From CAZUZS01 sp964624795 (GTDB taxonomy: Bacteria; Calditrichota; Calditrichia; RBG-13-44-9), in the NCBI GenBank assembly GCA_964624795.1, contig CAZUZS010000006.1, positions 1 through 64,000 of the forward strand: a stretch of 64,000 nt of DNA. The letters are read 5' to 3'. Below the pieces are notes generated by a model. It saw only the letters and a program-made list of their open reading frames with translations. It was not told the origin of the DNA and searched no databases. The stretch's first letter is position 1; each line of letters starts with the position of its first letter. Shown one piece after another: positions 53,725-62,210 of the stretch. The translations under genes and the position numbers were made by a program.

Positions 53725-56022
53725 ATGGATCATAGGGGAAAGATGAAAAACATATTTGACGTAATCGTGATTGCTATTTTGATAATGATCGGGCAAATCT
53801 TCGCACAGGCAGAAGATACGCTCCCTCCGAATATGCCGCGGATGGTGCAGGACGGGACATCCGAAGCGCAACCGCTTTATCTGAATCCCAATTTGCCATT
53901 CGAAGAACGGGTTTCGGACCTTATCTCCAGGATGACGCTGGAGGAAAAGATCTCGCAGATGCAATATGATGCGCCTGCCATACCCCGTCTTGGGATTCCT
54001 GAATACAACTGGTGGAACGAGTGCCTGCACGGGGTGGCCAGAGCGGGCATTGCCACTGTGTTCCCACAATCAATTGGCCTGGCCGCCACCTGGGACTCCG
54101 ATCTCATGTTTCGTGTGGCGACAGTCATCTCGGATGAAGCCCGCGCCAAGCATCATGAATTTCTCCGGCATAACCAGCGGGGGATTTACAAAGGGCTGAC
54201 CTTTTGGTCGCCAAACATCAATATTTTCCGCGACCCGCGCTGGGGCAGGGGGCAGGAGACCTACGGCGAAGATCCTTACCTGACTTCCCGGATGGGAGTC
54301 GCTTTTGTGAAGGGCTTGCAGGGAGATGATCCCCGTTATCTCAAAGTTGTTTCCACACCCAAGCACTTTGCGGTTCACAGCGGGCCGGAGCCGGAACGCC
54401 ACGAATTCAACGCGGTGGTGAATGAGCGCGATTTGCGGGAAACCTACCTGCCGGCATTTGAAACATGCGTGGTGGAGGGGAAAGCTTTCTCGGTAATGGG
54501 CGCCTACAACCGGGCGAATGGCGAGGCGTGCTGCGCCAGCGAAATACTGCTCGGCAAAATCCTGCGCGGCGAGTGGGAATTCCCCGGTTATGTGGTGTCC
54601 GATTGCGGCGCCATTCGCGACATCTACCAGGGGCACAAGCTGGTTTCCACCGCTGCGAAAGCGGCTGCCCTGGCCGTAAAAACCGGATGCGATCTCAATT
54701 GTGGTGAGGTTTATCCACATCTTAAAGAAGCTGTTGAAAAGAGGTTGATCACTGAAAAAGATATCGATGTTGCTGTGAGCCGTCTGTTTACTGCACGTTT
54801 CAGGCTGGGAATGTTCGATCCGCCAGAGATGGTGCCCTACGCACAAATGCCGTACTCGGTGAATGACTCTCCCGAACATCGCCGGCTGGCACTGCAGGCT
54901 GCCCGGAAATCCATTGTTTTGTTAAAAAATGAAGGCCATCTGCTGCCGTTGAAAAAGGATCTGAAAACAATCGCGGTCTTCGGACCAAATGCCGATGAAG
55001 TCGATGTGCTGCTGGGGAATTACAATGGCGTTCCATCCCACGCAATAACGCCGTTGGAGGGGATCCGAAACAAAGTATCTCACGGAACCCAGGTTTTGTA
55101 CGCCCCTGGAAGTAACGTGGCAGATATTGGCCCGGTGATGACACCGGTTCCCGAAAGAGCCCTGCATCCTGCGCCCGGCGAAATGGGCGTCACAGGAGTC
55201 TCGGGCGAATATTTCAATAATAAAAACCTGCAGGGCCGGCCGGTTATAAAGCGCAACGACAAGACCGTGGATTTTGCGTGGTACAGCCTGTCGCCCATCC
55301 CACAGGTACCGGAGGACAGTTTCTCGGTGCGCTGGACTGGCGTTCTTGTGCCGCCGGTTTCAGGAGATTACCAATTCCGGATTTCAGGAAATAACGGTTA
55401 CCGGTTTTACCTGGAGGACAAACTGGTTATCGACAAGTGGACGGATGTTGTGACAGCAAAGCAGGCGGTCGTGCCCGCCTTGGAAGCCGGCTATGAATAC
55501 AGTCTGCGGCTGGAATATTATGAGAATGTCGGAGATGCCGACATCAAACTGGAATGGGCGCTGCCTGGCGCCGATCCGCTGGGCGAGGCGGTGAAAATTG
55601 CCAGCCGGGCAGATGTGGTGATTATGGTCGGCGGCATTTCTCCCCGGCTGGAAGGGGAAGAAATGGATGTGGATGTTCCCGGTTTTGAGGGGGGCGACCG
55701 CACCGATCTGAGGCTGCCGGCGGTGCAGGAACAATTGCTGAAAAAACTTCAGGCGGCTGGCAAACCGATGGTTCTGGTGCTGCTCAATGGGAGCGCCCTG
55801 GCGGTGAACTGGGCGAATGAAAATATTCCGGCAATTGTAGAGGCGTGGTATCCTGGGGAGGAGGGTGGCAGCGCCATCGCCGATGTNNNNNNNNNNNNNN
55901 NNNNNNNNNNNNNNNNNNNNNNNNNNNNNNNNNNNNNNNNNNNNNNNNNNNNNNNNNNNNNNNNNNNNNNNNNNNNNNNNNNNNNNAATGGAGTAACTGC
56001 TAATTTCCGGATCGTTCCATAA
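53725..56022 (+). CDS. Secreted GH3 beta-xylosidase/beta-glucosidase with PA14 domain, gapped near the C-terminus
   Basis: A glycoside hydrolase family 3 enzyme with a signal peptide (IVIAILIMIGQIFAQA), so it acts in the periplasm or outside. YNWWNECLHGVARAG and the nucleophile Asp293 in YVVSDCGAI are typical of GH3 beta-xylosidases. A PA14 domain (about residues 490-610, GEYFNNKNLQG to LRLEYYENVGDADIKLEW) is inserted in the second GH3 domain. After EEGGSAIADV there is a 100-N gap; the rest of the GH3 C-domain and the FN3-like end, about 150 residues in homologues, is missing, so the real gap is probably larger. The sugar specificity is inferred from the xylose transport genes behind it. AGGGGGG lies before the ATG. 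Confidence 0.9.
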   Translation: MDHRGKMKNIFDVIVIAILIMIGQIFAQAEDTLPPNMPRMVQDGTSEAQPLYLNPNLPFEERVSDLISRMTLEEKISQMQYDAPAIPRLGIPEYNWWNECLHGVARAGIATVFPQSIGLAATWDSDLMFRVATVISDEARAKHHEFLRHNQRGIYKGLTFWSPNINIFRDPRWGRGQETYGEDPYLTSRMGVAFVKGLQGDDPRYLKVVSTPKHFAVHSGPEPERHEFNAVVNERDLRETYLPAFETCVVEGKAFSVMGAYNRANGEACCASEILLGKILRGEWEFPGYVVSDCGAIRDIYQGHKLVSTAAKAAALAVKTGCDLNCGEVYPHLKEAVEKRLITEKDIDVAVSRLFTARFRLGMFDPPEMVPYAQMPYSVNDSPEHRRLALQAARKSIVLLKNEGHLLPLKKDLKTIAVFGPNADEVDVLLGNYNGVPSHAITPLEGIRNKVSHGTQVLYAPGSNVADIGPVMTPVPERALHPAPGEMGVTGVSGEYFNNKNLQGRPVIKRNDKTVDFAWYSLSPIPQVPEDSFSVRWTGVLVPPVSGDYQFRISGNNGYRFYLEDKLVIDKWTDVVTAKQAVVPALEAGYEYSLRLEYYENVGDADIKLEWALPGADPLGEAVKIASRADVVIMVGGISPRLEGEEMDVDVPGFEGGDRTDLRLPAVQEQLLKKLQAAGKPMVLVLLNGSALAVNWANENIPAIVEAWYPGEEGGSAIADXXXXXXXXXXXXXXXXXXXXXXXXXXXXXXXXXXNGVTANFRIVP
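55887..55986. other. Assembly gap (100 N)
   Basis: Exactly 100 undetermined bases in the GH3 gene. The 11 codons after it end at a stop codon, but most of the expected C-terminal domain is absent, so the 100 bp is a placeholder. Confidence 0.95.
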
Positions 56023-56099
56023 TCGTATCGAGGGGAAAAGCAAGAACAACTACCTGCCAGCGCAATAAGGCAGATTAATCTGAAAGCATGGAATAAATT

Positions 56100-57179
56100 A
56101 TGAAAATGCGTATCACTCTGGTGCTGATTTCACTTGTTCTAAGTATTTTAATCGGTGTTTCTTTATCGAATCGTAATGGCGAGTCTAACGGCAAACAGGC
56201 GGGCAAGCAGCGGCCGCTTATCGGATTGTCAATGGATACCAACAAGGAGGTGCGATGGATAACCGACCGCGATATTTTTATCGGCCGATGCAAAGAGTTG
56301 GGGGCGAATGTCCTGGTGCAGTCTGCCAACAGTGACGATGCCCGGCAAATTCAGGATGTGCAGGCGCTCATCAGCCGCAAGGTGGATGCGCTGGTAATTA
56401 TTCCCCACAATGGGGCGGCCATGGCCAAAGCGGTGAAAATGGCCCACGAAGCGGGTATTCCGGTGCTTGCCTACGATCGGCTGATCACCGATTGTAATCT
56501 TGATCTTTACATCACCTTCGACAATGTGCGGGTGGGTGAATTGCAGGCCAAATACCTGGTAGAGCATCTCCCGCAGCCAGGAAAGGGAAAGATCGTCAGG
56601 ATTTACGGCGCGAAAACGGACAACAACGCATTTCTGCTCAAGGAAGGGCAGGATAAAATCCTGCGACCCTATTTGGAGCGAGGTGACATTACAGTGATTC
56701 ATGAGGACTGGGCCGATAACTGGAATCCGGAAATCGCCAAGAAAATTACCAACGCTGCTATCACCCGCCACGGAACAAACTTTGACGGGATTTTGGTTTC
56801 CAACGACGGCACTGCCGGCGGGGCGATCCAGGCGCTGAAAGAAGAAGGCGTAGCCGGAAGGGTGCTTGTTACAGGCCAGGATGCCGACCTGGTTGCCTGC
56901 CAGCGGATTGCGGCCGGCAACCAATCTATGACTATTTACAAACCAATTCGCAACCTGGCAACTCGCGCTGCAGAGCTGGCGGTAAAACTGGCGGCCGGCA
57001 AACCGATCATTGCCCGGAATGCGGTGAATAACAAGCAGATCGATGTCCCAACTATCTTGCTGGAGGTTGTCACCGTTACTCGGGATAATCTTGTGAAAAC
57101 TGTAATCGCGGATGGTTTTCATTCCTATGATGATGTTTATCGCAATATTCCCGAAAAAGAACGCTCACCAAGACCATGA
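56100..57179 (+). CDS. xylF: D-xylose ABC transporter substrate-binding protein XylF
   Basis: A 359-residue periplasmic binding protein with an N-terminal signal segment (ITLVLISLVLSILIGVSLS). The sugar-binding family pattern is clear: LIGLSMDTNKEVRWITDRD, QSANSDDARQIQDVQALI, VLAYDRLITDCNLDLYITFDN, and LVTGQDADLVACQRIAAGNQSMTIYKP. It delivers xylose to the inner-membrane permease. It overlaps xylG by four bases (ATGA), so the pair is translationally coupled. Confidence 0.94.
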   Translation: MKMRITLVLISLVLSILIGVSLSNRNGESNGKQAGKQRPLIGLSMDTNKEVRWITDRDIFIGRCKELGANVLVQSANSDDARQIQDVQALISRKVDALVIIPHNGAAMAKAVKMAHEAGIPVLAYDRLITDCNLDLYITFDNVRVGELQAKYLVEHLPQPGKGKIVRIYGAKTDNNAFLLKEGQDKILRPYLERGDITVIHEDWADNWNPEIAKKITNAAITRHGTNFDGILVSNDGTAGGAIQALKEEGVAGRVLVTGQDADLVACQRIAAGNQSMTIYKPIRNLATRAAELAVKLAAGKPIIARNAVNNKQIDVPTILLEVVTVTRDNLVKTVIADGFHSYDDVYRNIPEKERSPRP

Positions 57180-58702
57180 ACAGCAAGGATTCTAAAATCA
57201 TCTTAAGAATTGAGAAACTGACCAAGCGTTTCTCCGGCGTTGTGGCGCTGAAGGCGGTCGATTTCGAATCGCAGGAAGGGGAAGTTCATGCTATCTGCGG
57301 AGAAAACGGAGCCGGGAAATCCACTCTCATCAAAATCCTTTCCGGCTATTTCCCATTCGGCAGTTATGAAGGCAGGATGTTCCTGTCCGGTCATCCGGTT
57401 GAATTTTCCGGGCCGGCCGATTCAGAGAGGGCGGGAATCGCGGTCATCTACCAGGAACTCACCCTGGTGCAGGAGATGACCGTTGCCGAAAACATCTTTC
57501 TCGGCGCCGAGCCTCACCGCTGGGGGCTGATCGACTGGAACCGGGTCTATTCAGAAACCGGGCATTTTCTGGAATTATTCGGGCTGGATCTCGATCCGGC
57601 GGCGCGTGTTGCCGATCTCGGAATCGGCAAGCAGCAACTGGTGGAGATTCTAAAGGCGCTCTCTAAAAAATCAAAAATCCTTCTTCTGGATGAACCGACC
57701 GCCGCGCTGAGCGAAACGGAAGTGGATGCTCTTCTCAATATTATTACCGGTTTGAAGGAGAAGGGTATAACCTGCATTTACATTTCCCACAAACTGGATG
57801 AAGTTTTGCGGATCGCCGACCGGGTTACTGTTCTGCGCGATGGAGAAAAGGTCGCTACGCTGAAAACAGGCGAGACCGATAAGGGGGAGATCATTCGCCA
57901 CATGGTGGGAAGGGAGATTACCCAGATGTATCCCCTCCGACGGGTATCGCCGGGCGAAACCTTGCTGCAAGTGGCAAACCTGACAATTGCCGGCGAAGGG
58001 AGGTCAGCGCCGGTGCTGGAGAATATCAATCTTGAGCTGAAAACCGGGGAAGTTCTGGGTATCGGCGGATTGATGGGTTCCGGCCGGACGGAATTGTTGA
58101 TGCACCTTTTTGGCACTTTTGGGATTCGGATTTCCGGGGAGGTTAGAATCAGGGGAGATTTGGTGCGGATTTCTTCTCCCTTGCAGGCCATCCGTCATGG
58201 CCTGATGTTGGTGAGCGAAGACCGTAAACGCTATGGCATCGTGCCCGGACAGAATATCGGTTTCAACATTTCGCTGGCTTCACTGCGGCAATTCACCGAT
58301 GGAATTCTGCTTAATCGCAACCGGGAAGTCTCGCACAACCAGCGTATTTTTAACTGGCTGGGTGTGAAAGCTCCCAATCTTGAAACTTCGGTCAGCAAGC
58401 TGTCCGGCGGCAACCAGCAGAAAGTGGTGCTGGGAAAGGGGTTGATGACCGAGCCGCAAATCATTTTTATGGATGAGCCGACCCGCGGCATCGATGTGGG
58501 AGCAAAGGTTGAGATTTACCATCAGATCAATTCCCTGACTTCGGAAGGTAAGGCTGTGGTGCTGGTCTCCAGCGAGCTCCCGGAATTGATGGGAATGAGC
58601 GACCGGTTGATCATTCTCAGCGCCGGTAAAATAGGTGGAAAATTTGATGCCGGGGAAGCAACTCAGGAAGCTGTTATGCGTGCCGCCATGGCATTTCATT
58701 AG
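57176..58702 (+). CDS. xylG: D-xylose ABC transporter ATP-binding protein XylG
   Basis: A 508-residue sugar-type ABC ATPase with two nucleotide-binding domains. The first has CGENGAGKSTLIKILSG, the altered signature LGIGKQQLVEIL and LLLDEPTAALSETE. The second has the usual divergent Walker A (IGGLMGSGRTELLMHLFG), the signature KLSGGNQQKVVLGKGL and FMDEPTRGIDVGAK. It powers xylose import. The start overlaps the xylF stop; xylH follows after 9 bp. Confidence 0.95.
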   Translation: MNSKDSKIILRIEKLTKRFSGVVALKAVDFESQEGEVHAICGENGAGKSTLIKILSGYFPFGSYEGRMFLSGHPVEFSGPADSERAGIAVIYQELTLVQEMTVAENIFLGAEPHRWGLIDWNRVYSETGHFLELFGLDLDPAARVADLGIGKQQLVEILKALSKKSKILLLDEPTAALSETEVDALLNIITGLKEKGITCIYISHKLDEVLRIADRVTVLRDGEKVATLKTGETDKGEIIRHMVGREITQMYPLRRVSPGETLLQVANLTIAGEGRSAPVLENINLELKTGEVLGIGGLMGSGRTELLMHLFGTFGIRISGEVRIRGDLVRISSPLQAIRHGLMLVSEDRKRYGIVPGQNIGFNISLASLRQFTDGILLNRNREVSHNQRIFNWLGVKAPNLETSVSKLSGGNQQKVVLGKGLMTEPQIIFMDEPTRGIDVGAKVEIYHQINSLTSEGKAVVLVSSELPELMGMSDRLIILSAGKIGGKFDAGEATQEAVMRAAMAFH

Positions 58703-58711
58703 GAGTGATGC

Positions 58712-59854
58712 ATGAACAAGAAGCTTACATTTCGGGATTTTTCTATCGGGATCGCGCTGGTTCTGGTTTGGATATTCTTTTCTCTGGTTTCGGATACTTT
58801 TCTCAGCCCGCGAAACCTGGCTATGTTGTCCATTGAACTTGCTGTGACGGCAACCCTGGCGCTGGGAATGCTGCTGGTGCTGCTTCCGGGACAGATCGAC
58901 CTTTCGGTGGGCAGCGGCGTCGGGCTTATCGGAGGTCTGGCCAGCGTGCTGGTCTTTCATCATCACTGGCCTTCCGGGCTGGCGATGGGAACCGGCTTGA
59001 TCCTGGCGCTCATCATCTGGTCGCTGATGGGAATGCTCATCATTCGCCAGGGGGTTCCTTCTTTCATTATCACATTAGGCGGACTACTGATATTCAAGGG
59101 CCTGTTCTGGCTGGTAATCCGCAATGCTACCGTTCCGGTGACCGAAGGGAATACAGTCAATCTCTACGCCGCGCTCACAACGTACTACTTTCCGGCCTGG
59201 ACCGGCTACCTCTTTGCATTCCTGATTGTCGCGGCTTCGGTGATCCTCAAATTGCGGTCGCGGCGCCAGCGCATTCAGCACGGCTTCCCGGTGGAGGATG
59301 GCGAAGTTGTTTTTCTCAAATTGTTCGTTCTGGCGCAGGCGGTTTTGCTGTTTGTTGTTGTCATGAACCGCTTTCGGGGAATTCCCCTCTCGGTGCTCAT
59401 CCTGGGAGTTCTGGCACTGGTTATTTCAGCAGTGACCCGCCACACTCCATTTGGGCGTTACCTGTACGCTATCGGGGGCAATGAAGAAGCCGCGGTCTTA
59501 TCCGGCATCCCGGTTCGGAAAGTGGTGATCGGCGCGTTTGCCATCATGGGCGGCATTGTGGCGCTCACCGGGTTTATGCAGACGGCCTACGCCGGGGCCT
59601 CCACCACCACGGTGGGCGATCTTATGGAACTGGATGCGATCGCTGCATGCGTAATCGGCGGCACCAGCTTAAAAGGCGGCCGGGGAACGGTGATGGGCGT
59701 GCTGTTCGGTTCGCTGATTATGGCCAGCTTGCTGAATGGCATGACGCTGCTGGCGGTCTCTCCGGAGATCAAATTCGTTGCGCGGGGATCGGTATTGATA
59801 GTGGCGGTTTGGATGGATGTAGCCTTCGCCAGGAAGGCGGCAGTTGCAGCGTGA
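58712..59854 (+). CDS. xylH: D-xylose ABC transporter permease XylH
   Basis: A 380-residue inner-membrane permease of the ribose/xylose class with about ten hydrophobic helices. It shows SIELAVTATLALGMLLVLLPGQIDLSVGSGVGL, ALVISAVTRHTPFGRYLYAIGGNEEAAVLSGI and LDAIAACVIGGTSLKGGRGTVMGVLFG, all typical. AGGAG lies 8 bp before the ATG. It completes a xylFGH set behind the GH3 gene. No xylose isomerase, xylulokinase or XylR gene is in the window. Confidence 0.95.
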   Translation: MNKKLTFRDFSIGIALVLVWIFFSLVSDTFLSPRNLAMLSIELAVTATLALGMLLVLLPGQIDLSVGSGVGLIGGLASVLVFHHHWPSGLAMGTGLILALIIWSLMGMLIIRQGVPSFIITLGGLLIFKGLFWLVIRNATVPVTEGNTVNLYAALTTYYFPAWTGYLFAFLIVAASVILKLRSRRQRIQHGFPVEDGEVVFLKLFVLAQAVLLFVVVMNRFRGIPLSVLILGVLALVISAVTRHTPFGRYLYAIGGNEEAAVLSGIPVRKVVIGAFAIMGGIVALTGFMQTAYAGASTTTVGDLMELDAIAACVIGGTSLKGGRGTVMGVLFGSLIMASLLNGMTLLAVSPEIKFVARGSVLIVAVWMDVAFARKAAVAA

Positions 59855-59938
59855 TTCTTCGTTTGGACGTTTATCTGGCCTGTGGCAAAGCGCCCGCCAT
59901 GCCGAGCTAATCATCGGAGAATATTGGTTGTTTTCCGG

Positions 59939-60433
59939 CTAAAGATCGTAAAGTGTTTCGTCTATTTTCGGTTTCGGCTTGCCGCCGCTTGCAGGCGCCT
60001 TTTTCTCAAGGATGAACGGATTCTCATCTTCCAGCAAATCGCCCATTTCTTCTTCAATCTTGTCCGGATCTTCTCCCTGTTCCAGGCGGTGCAGTGCTTC
60101 TTCCATTCCCGGCCCCATTTTCAAGCCGGTGGCGTCGCTAAGCTTGCGCATCAACTGCGCTGCCTGCCGCGGGTCTTCCTCGTTCATTCCCTCCGCTTCC
60201 CGCGCCAGCATCGCCATTGCCTTTTCCATTTTGGATTCATCGATAGGCGGCATGTCATCGCTTTCACTGCTTTCTTCCTTTTTGCCGGAGATCACCGCAA
60301 ACATCGACACCCGGCGTTCCAGCTTCGGATTGTCGCACTTCGGACAGGCGGGAACTTTGTCGGTATTAACAGTGCGGGAAAAGAATTTATAGACAGTGTT
60401 GCAGTTTTGGCAGAAGAATTCATAAATCGGCAT
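59939..60433 (-). CDS. FmdB-type zinc-ribbon protein
   Basis: A 164-residue protein beginning MPIYEFFCQNC, the FmdB/CxxC_CxxC_SSSS signature. CxxC (CQNC) and CPKC near residue 31 form one zinc ribbon. The rest is an acidic, helical, low-complexity tail (KEESSESDD, EEMGDLLEDENPF). The function of the family is not settled; it has been proposed to regulate. It is the last gene of a minus-strand run that includes the TonB-dependent receptor and may be co-transcribed. Confidence 0.85.
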   Translation of the reverse strand: MPIYEFFCQNCNTVYKFFSRTVNTDKVPACPKCDNPKLERRVSMFAVISGKKEESSESDDMPPIDESKMEKAMAMLAREAEGMNEEDPRQAAQLMRKLSDATGLKMGPGMEEALHRLEQGEDPDKIEEEMGDLLEDENPFILEKKAPASGGKPKPKIDETLYDL

Positions 60434-60574
60434 TTCATATTTCCTTCAATAATTTGCTTGAAAAGAATATAACGACAGGAAAATTGCCCCGACAACATTT
60501 AATTCCATTCAAAAGTATTCGGTTTCGCTACCCGAATCCACATCATGAAGAATAACTCGCCGATTCATTTTTCC

Positions 60575-61552
60575 TCACTCGTCATAAAAGCGAAGCACGC
60601 GCAAAGCGCGGAGCGTATTCCAACGACTCGGCTGACCCGGCGCTTCCATTTCAAAATAGGTTTTTCCGGGATGCCTGTTCTGGAGCGGCCACATTCCATC
60701 TGCGGTTTGTTTATTCCTGAGTATCTCGAGAGCATCATCCATCCGGCTGTTGTAAGCCTGCTCGACTTCCCGGAAAAAGTCAAGGGCGCGCAGAATATCG
60801 TATCGCCAACGAGGCGGGAATGAAAGTCGGGTCATGCGGGGATCTACGACTTCACCGGTACGATGGGAGCGGAAAAGACGATGAGCCAAAAGAAATTCTA
60901 CTGCCTTTTTGCGGCTTTTCTGTATCGTCATAACATCACCGGGATTATTCTTTTCATACTCTCGTAATCCTTCCAGCACACTGATTGTGGTATGAAAAGA
61001 ACCGTGAGTGGCACCTTTAAATTTTTCGCAATTCCACCCACCATCCGGCATCTGCTCCCGGAGAAGATACTCGGCCAGAAGGCTGATTCGCGGATCCCGG
61101 AGATTGAAATAAGCCAGCAGAGACAATATCATTCCGGTCACACATGTTTCACTCTGTTTATAGGAAGGAAAATAGTTGATGCCCCCGTCATTGTAGATGC
61201 CCTTTTCCAGCAGGATTTTGCAGGTGGTCAGGGCCTGCGGATGATTTGGGTCGAGCCCCAGGCGTCGGAGCAGAAGCATGGAATAGGTGGTCGATATCCA
61301 TTTTCGGGAATAGAGACTGCCCGCCCACAAACCGGAGCTTTCCTGGAATGAGAGCAGCCGGGCACCCCACCCGGTGCTGCCGACTTTTTGCCGCTCGTGT
61401 TCAACCTCCTCGTCCGAAGCTTTCAGCAGGTCTCGCAGGATTTGCCATCGGATCGCAGGATCGCCCAGCATGAACCATCTAATTACCTCATTATCATATT
61501 TCATGGTAATATGCTTTCTGATCGTTTCTTTGATTGGAGTTGGCTTATGCAT
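60575..61552 (-). CDS. Squalene-cyclase/prenyltransferase-fold protein
   Basis: A 325-residue protein of alpha-alpha-barrel repeats: WGARLLSFQESSGLWAG, LLEKGIYNDGGINYFP, YLLREQMPDGGWNCEKF and ALEILRNKQTADGMWPLQ. The DGGW repeat is the QW-type motif of terpene cyclases and prenyltransferase beta-subunits. The catalytic DxDD/DCTAE motifs are not seen, so enzyme function is doubtful. An alternative start is the ATG at 61504 (MKYDNEVIRW), as neither start has a good ribosome-binding site. It lies 33 bp behind the HEAT-repeat gene. Confidence 0.75.
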   Translation of the reverse strand: MHKPTPIKETIRKHITMKYDNEVIRWFMLGDPAIRWQILRDLLKASDEEVEHERQKVGSTGWGARLLSFQESSGLWAGSLYSRKWISTTYSMLLLRRLGLDPNHPQALTTCKILLEKGIYNDGGINYFPSYKQSETCVTGMILSLLAYFNLRDPRISLLAEYLLREQMPDGGWNCEKFKGATHGSFHTTISVLEGLREYEKNNPGDVMTIQKSRKKAVEFLLAHRLFRSHRTGEVVDPRMTRLSFPPRWRYDILRALDFFREVEQAYNSRMDDALEILRNKQTADGMWPLQNRHPGKTYFEMEAPGQPSRWNTLRALRVLRFYDE

Positions 61553-61585
61553 TCGGCAACTCGCTCGAGGGTTAAGTTCCGCCCA

Positions 61586-62125
61586 TCATTTTGCTGACCG
61601 CAAAACGGTGAGCAGTGTCGTCGCCCGGCTTTTCACCGCCGGGCTTCCGCTCTCAGCGTGTTCGGCGAGCAAATCCAGGACTTCCCGATGAAGTTTGGCA
61701 TCTCGCAGCGCGAAATCAGCCAGTGCCTGCAACGTAAATGTCCGGACAATCCGGCTGTTGTCCTGCAGGTATTGTTTCAATATTTTAACGATTTCAGCCT
61801 GTTCTTCCGCTGTAACATCGAGACGCGGAAAAATCTGTGCCATGTGCCAGCGAATTTCCTGCTGATCGATATGCGCAATTTGTTTGATGAGGATGTTCTT
61901 ATGCGGCTGCAGGTATTCCGGGTGCCGGACACTGATCTTCTCTGCCGCGTCGGCCGCTCTCATGCGTATCACCGGATCGTCGGTCTGCATTCCCCGGATC
62001 AATTCGGGGAAAAGGGAAGGATCATCCAGGATCTCTTCTACGACCTCATCCGCGCGGCCGATGGAACGGCGATCCCCGCCGGTTAATTTGTCCGGAATTC
62101 GGCCCATTGTCAGCCCAACTTGCAT
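61586..62125 (-). CDS. Small HEAT-repeat protein
   Basis: A 179-residue all-helical protein with repeated 30-40-residue helix pairs such as DDPVIRMRAADAAEKIS, DQQEIRWHMAQIFPRL, DNSRIVRTFTLQALADFA and GSPAVKSRATTLLTVL, typical of HEAT/PBS-lyase-type repeats. It has no signal peptide and probably binds another protein. The ATG at 62107 is an alternative start. Its role is unknown; it lies between the receptor gene and the cyclase-fold gene. Confidence 0.75.
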   Translation of the reverse strand: MQVGLTMGRIPDKLTGGDRRSIGRADEVVEEILDDPSLFPELIRGMQTDDPVIRMRAADAAEKISVRHPEYLQPHKNILIKQIAHIDQQEIRWHMAQIFPRLDVTAEEQAEIVKILKQYLQDNSRIVRTFTLQALADFALRDAKLHREVLDLLAEHAESGSPAVKSRATTLLTVLRSAK

Positions 62126-62210
62126 TTGTCTCAGAAGAAATATAATGGAAGTTTCTTAATTCAAACAACAATAAATTCTGATGAAAATAGATTAATTCGT
62201 CCGAATCACA

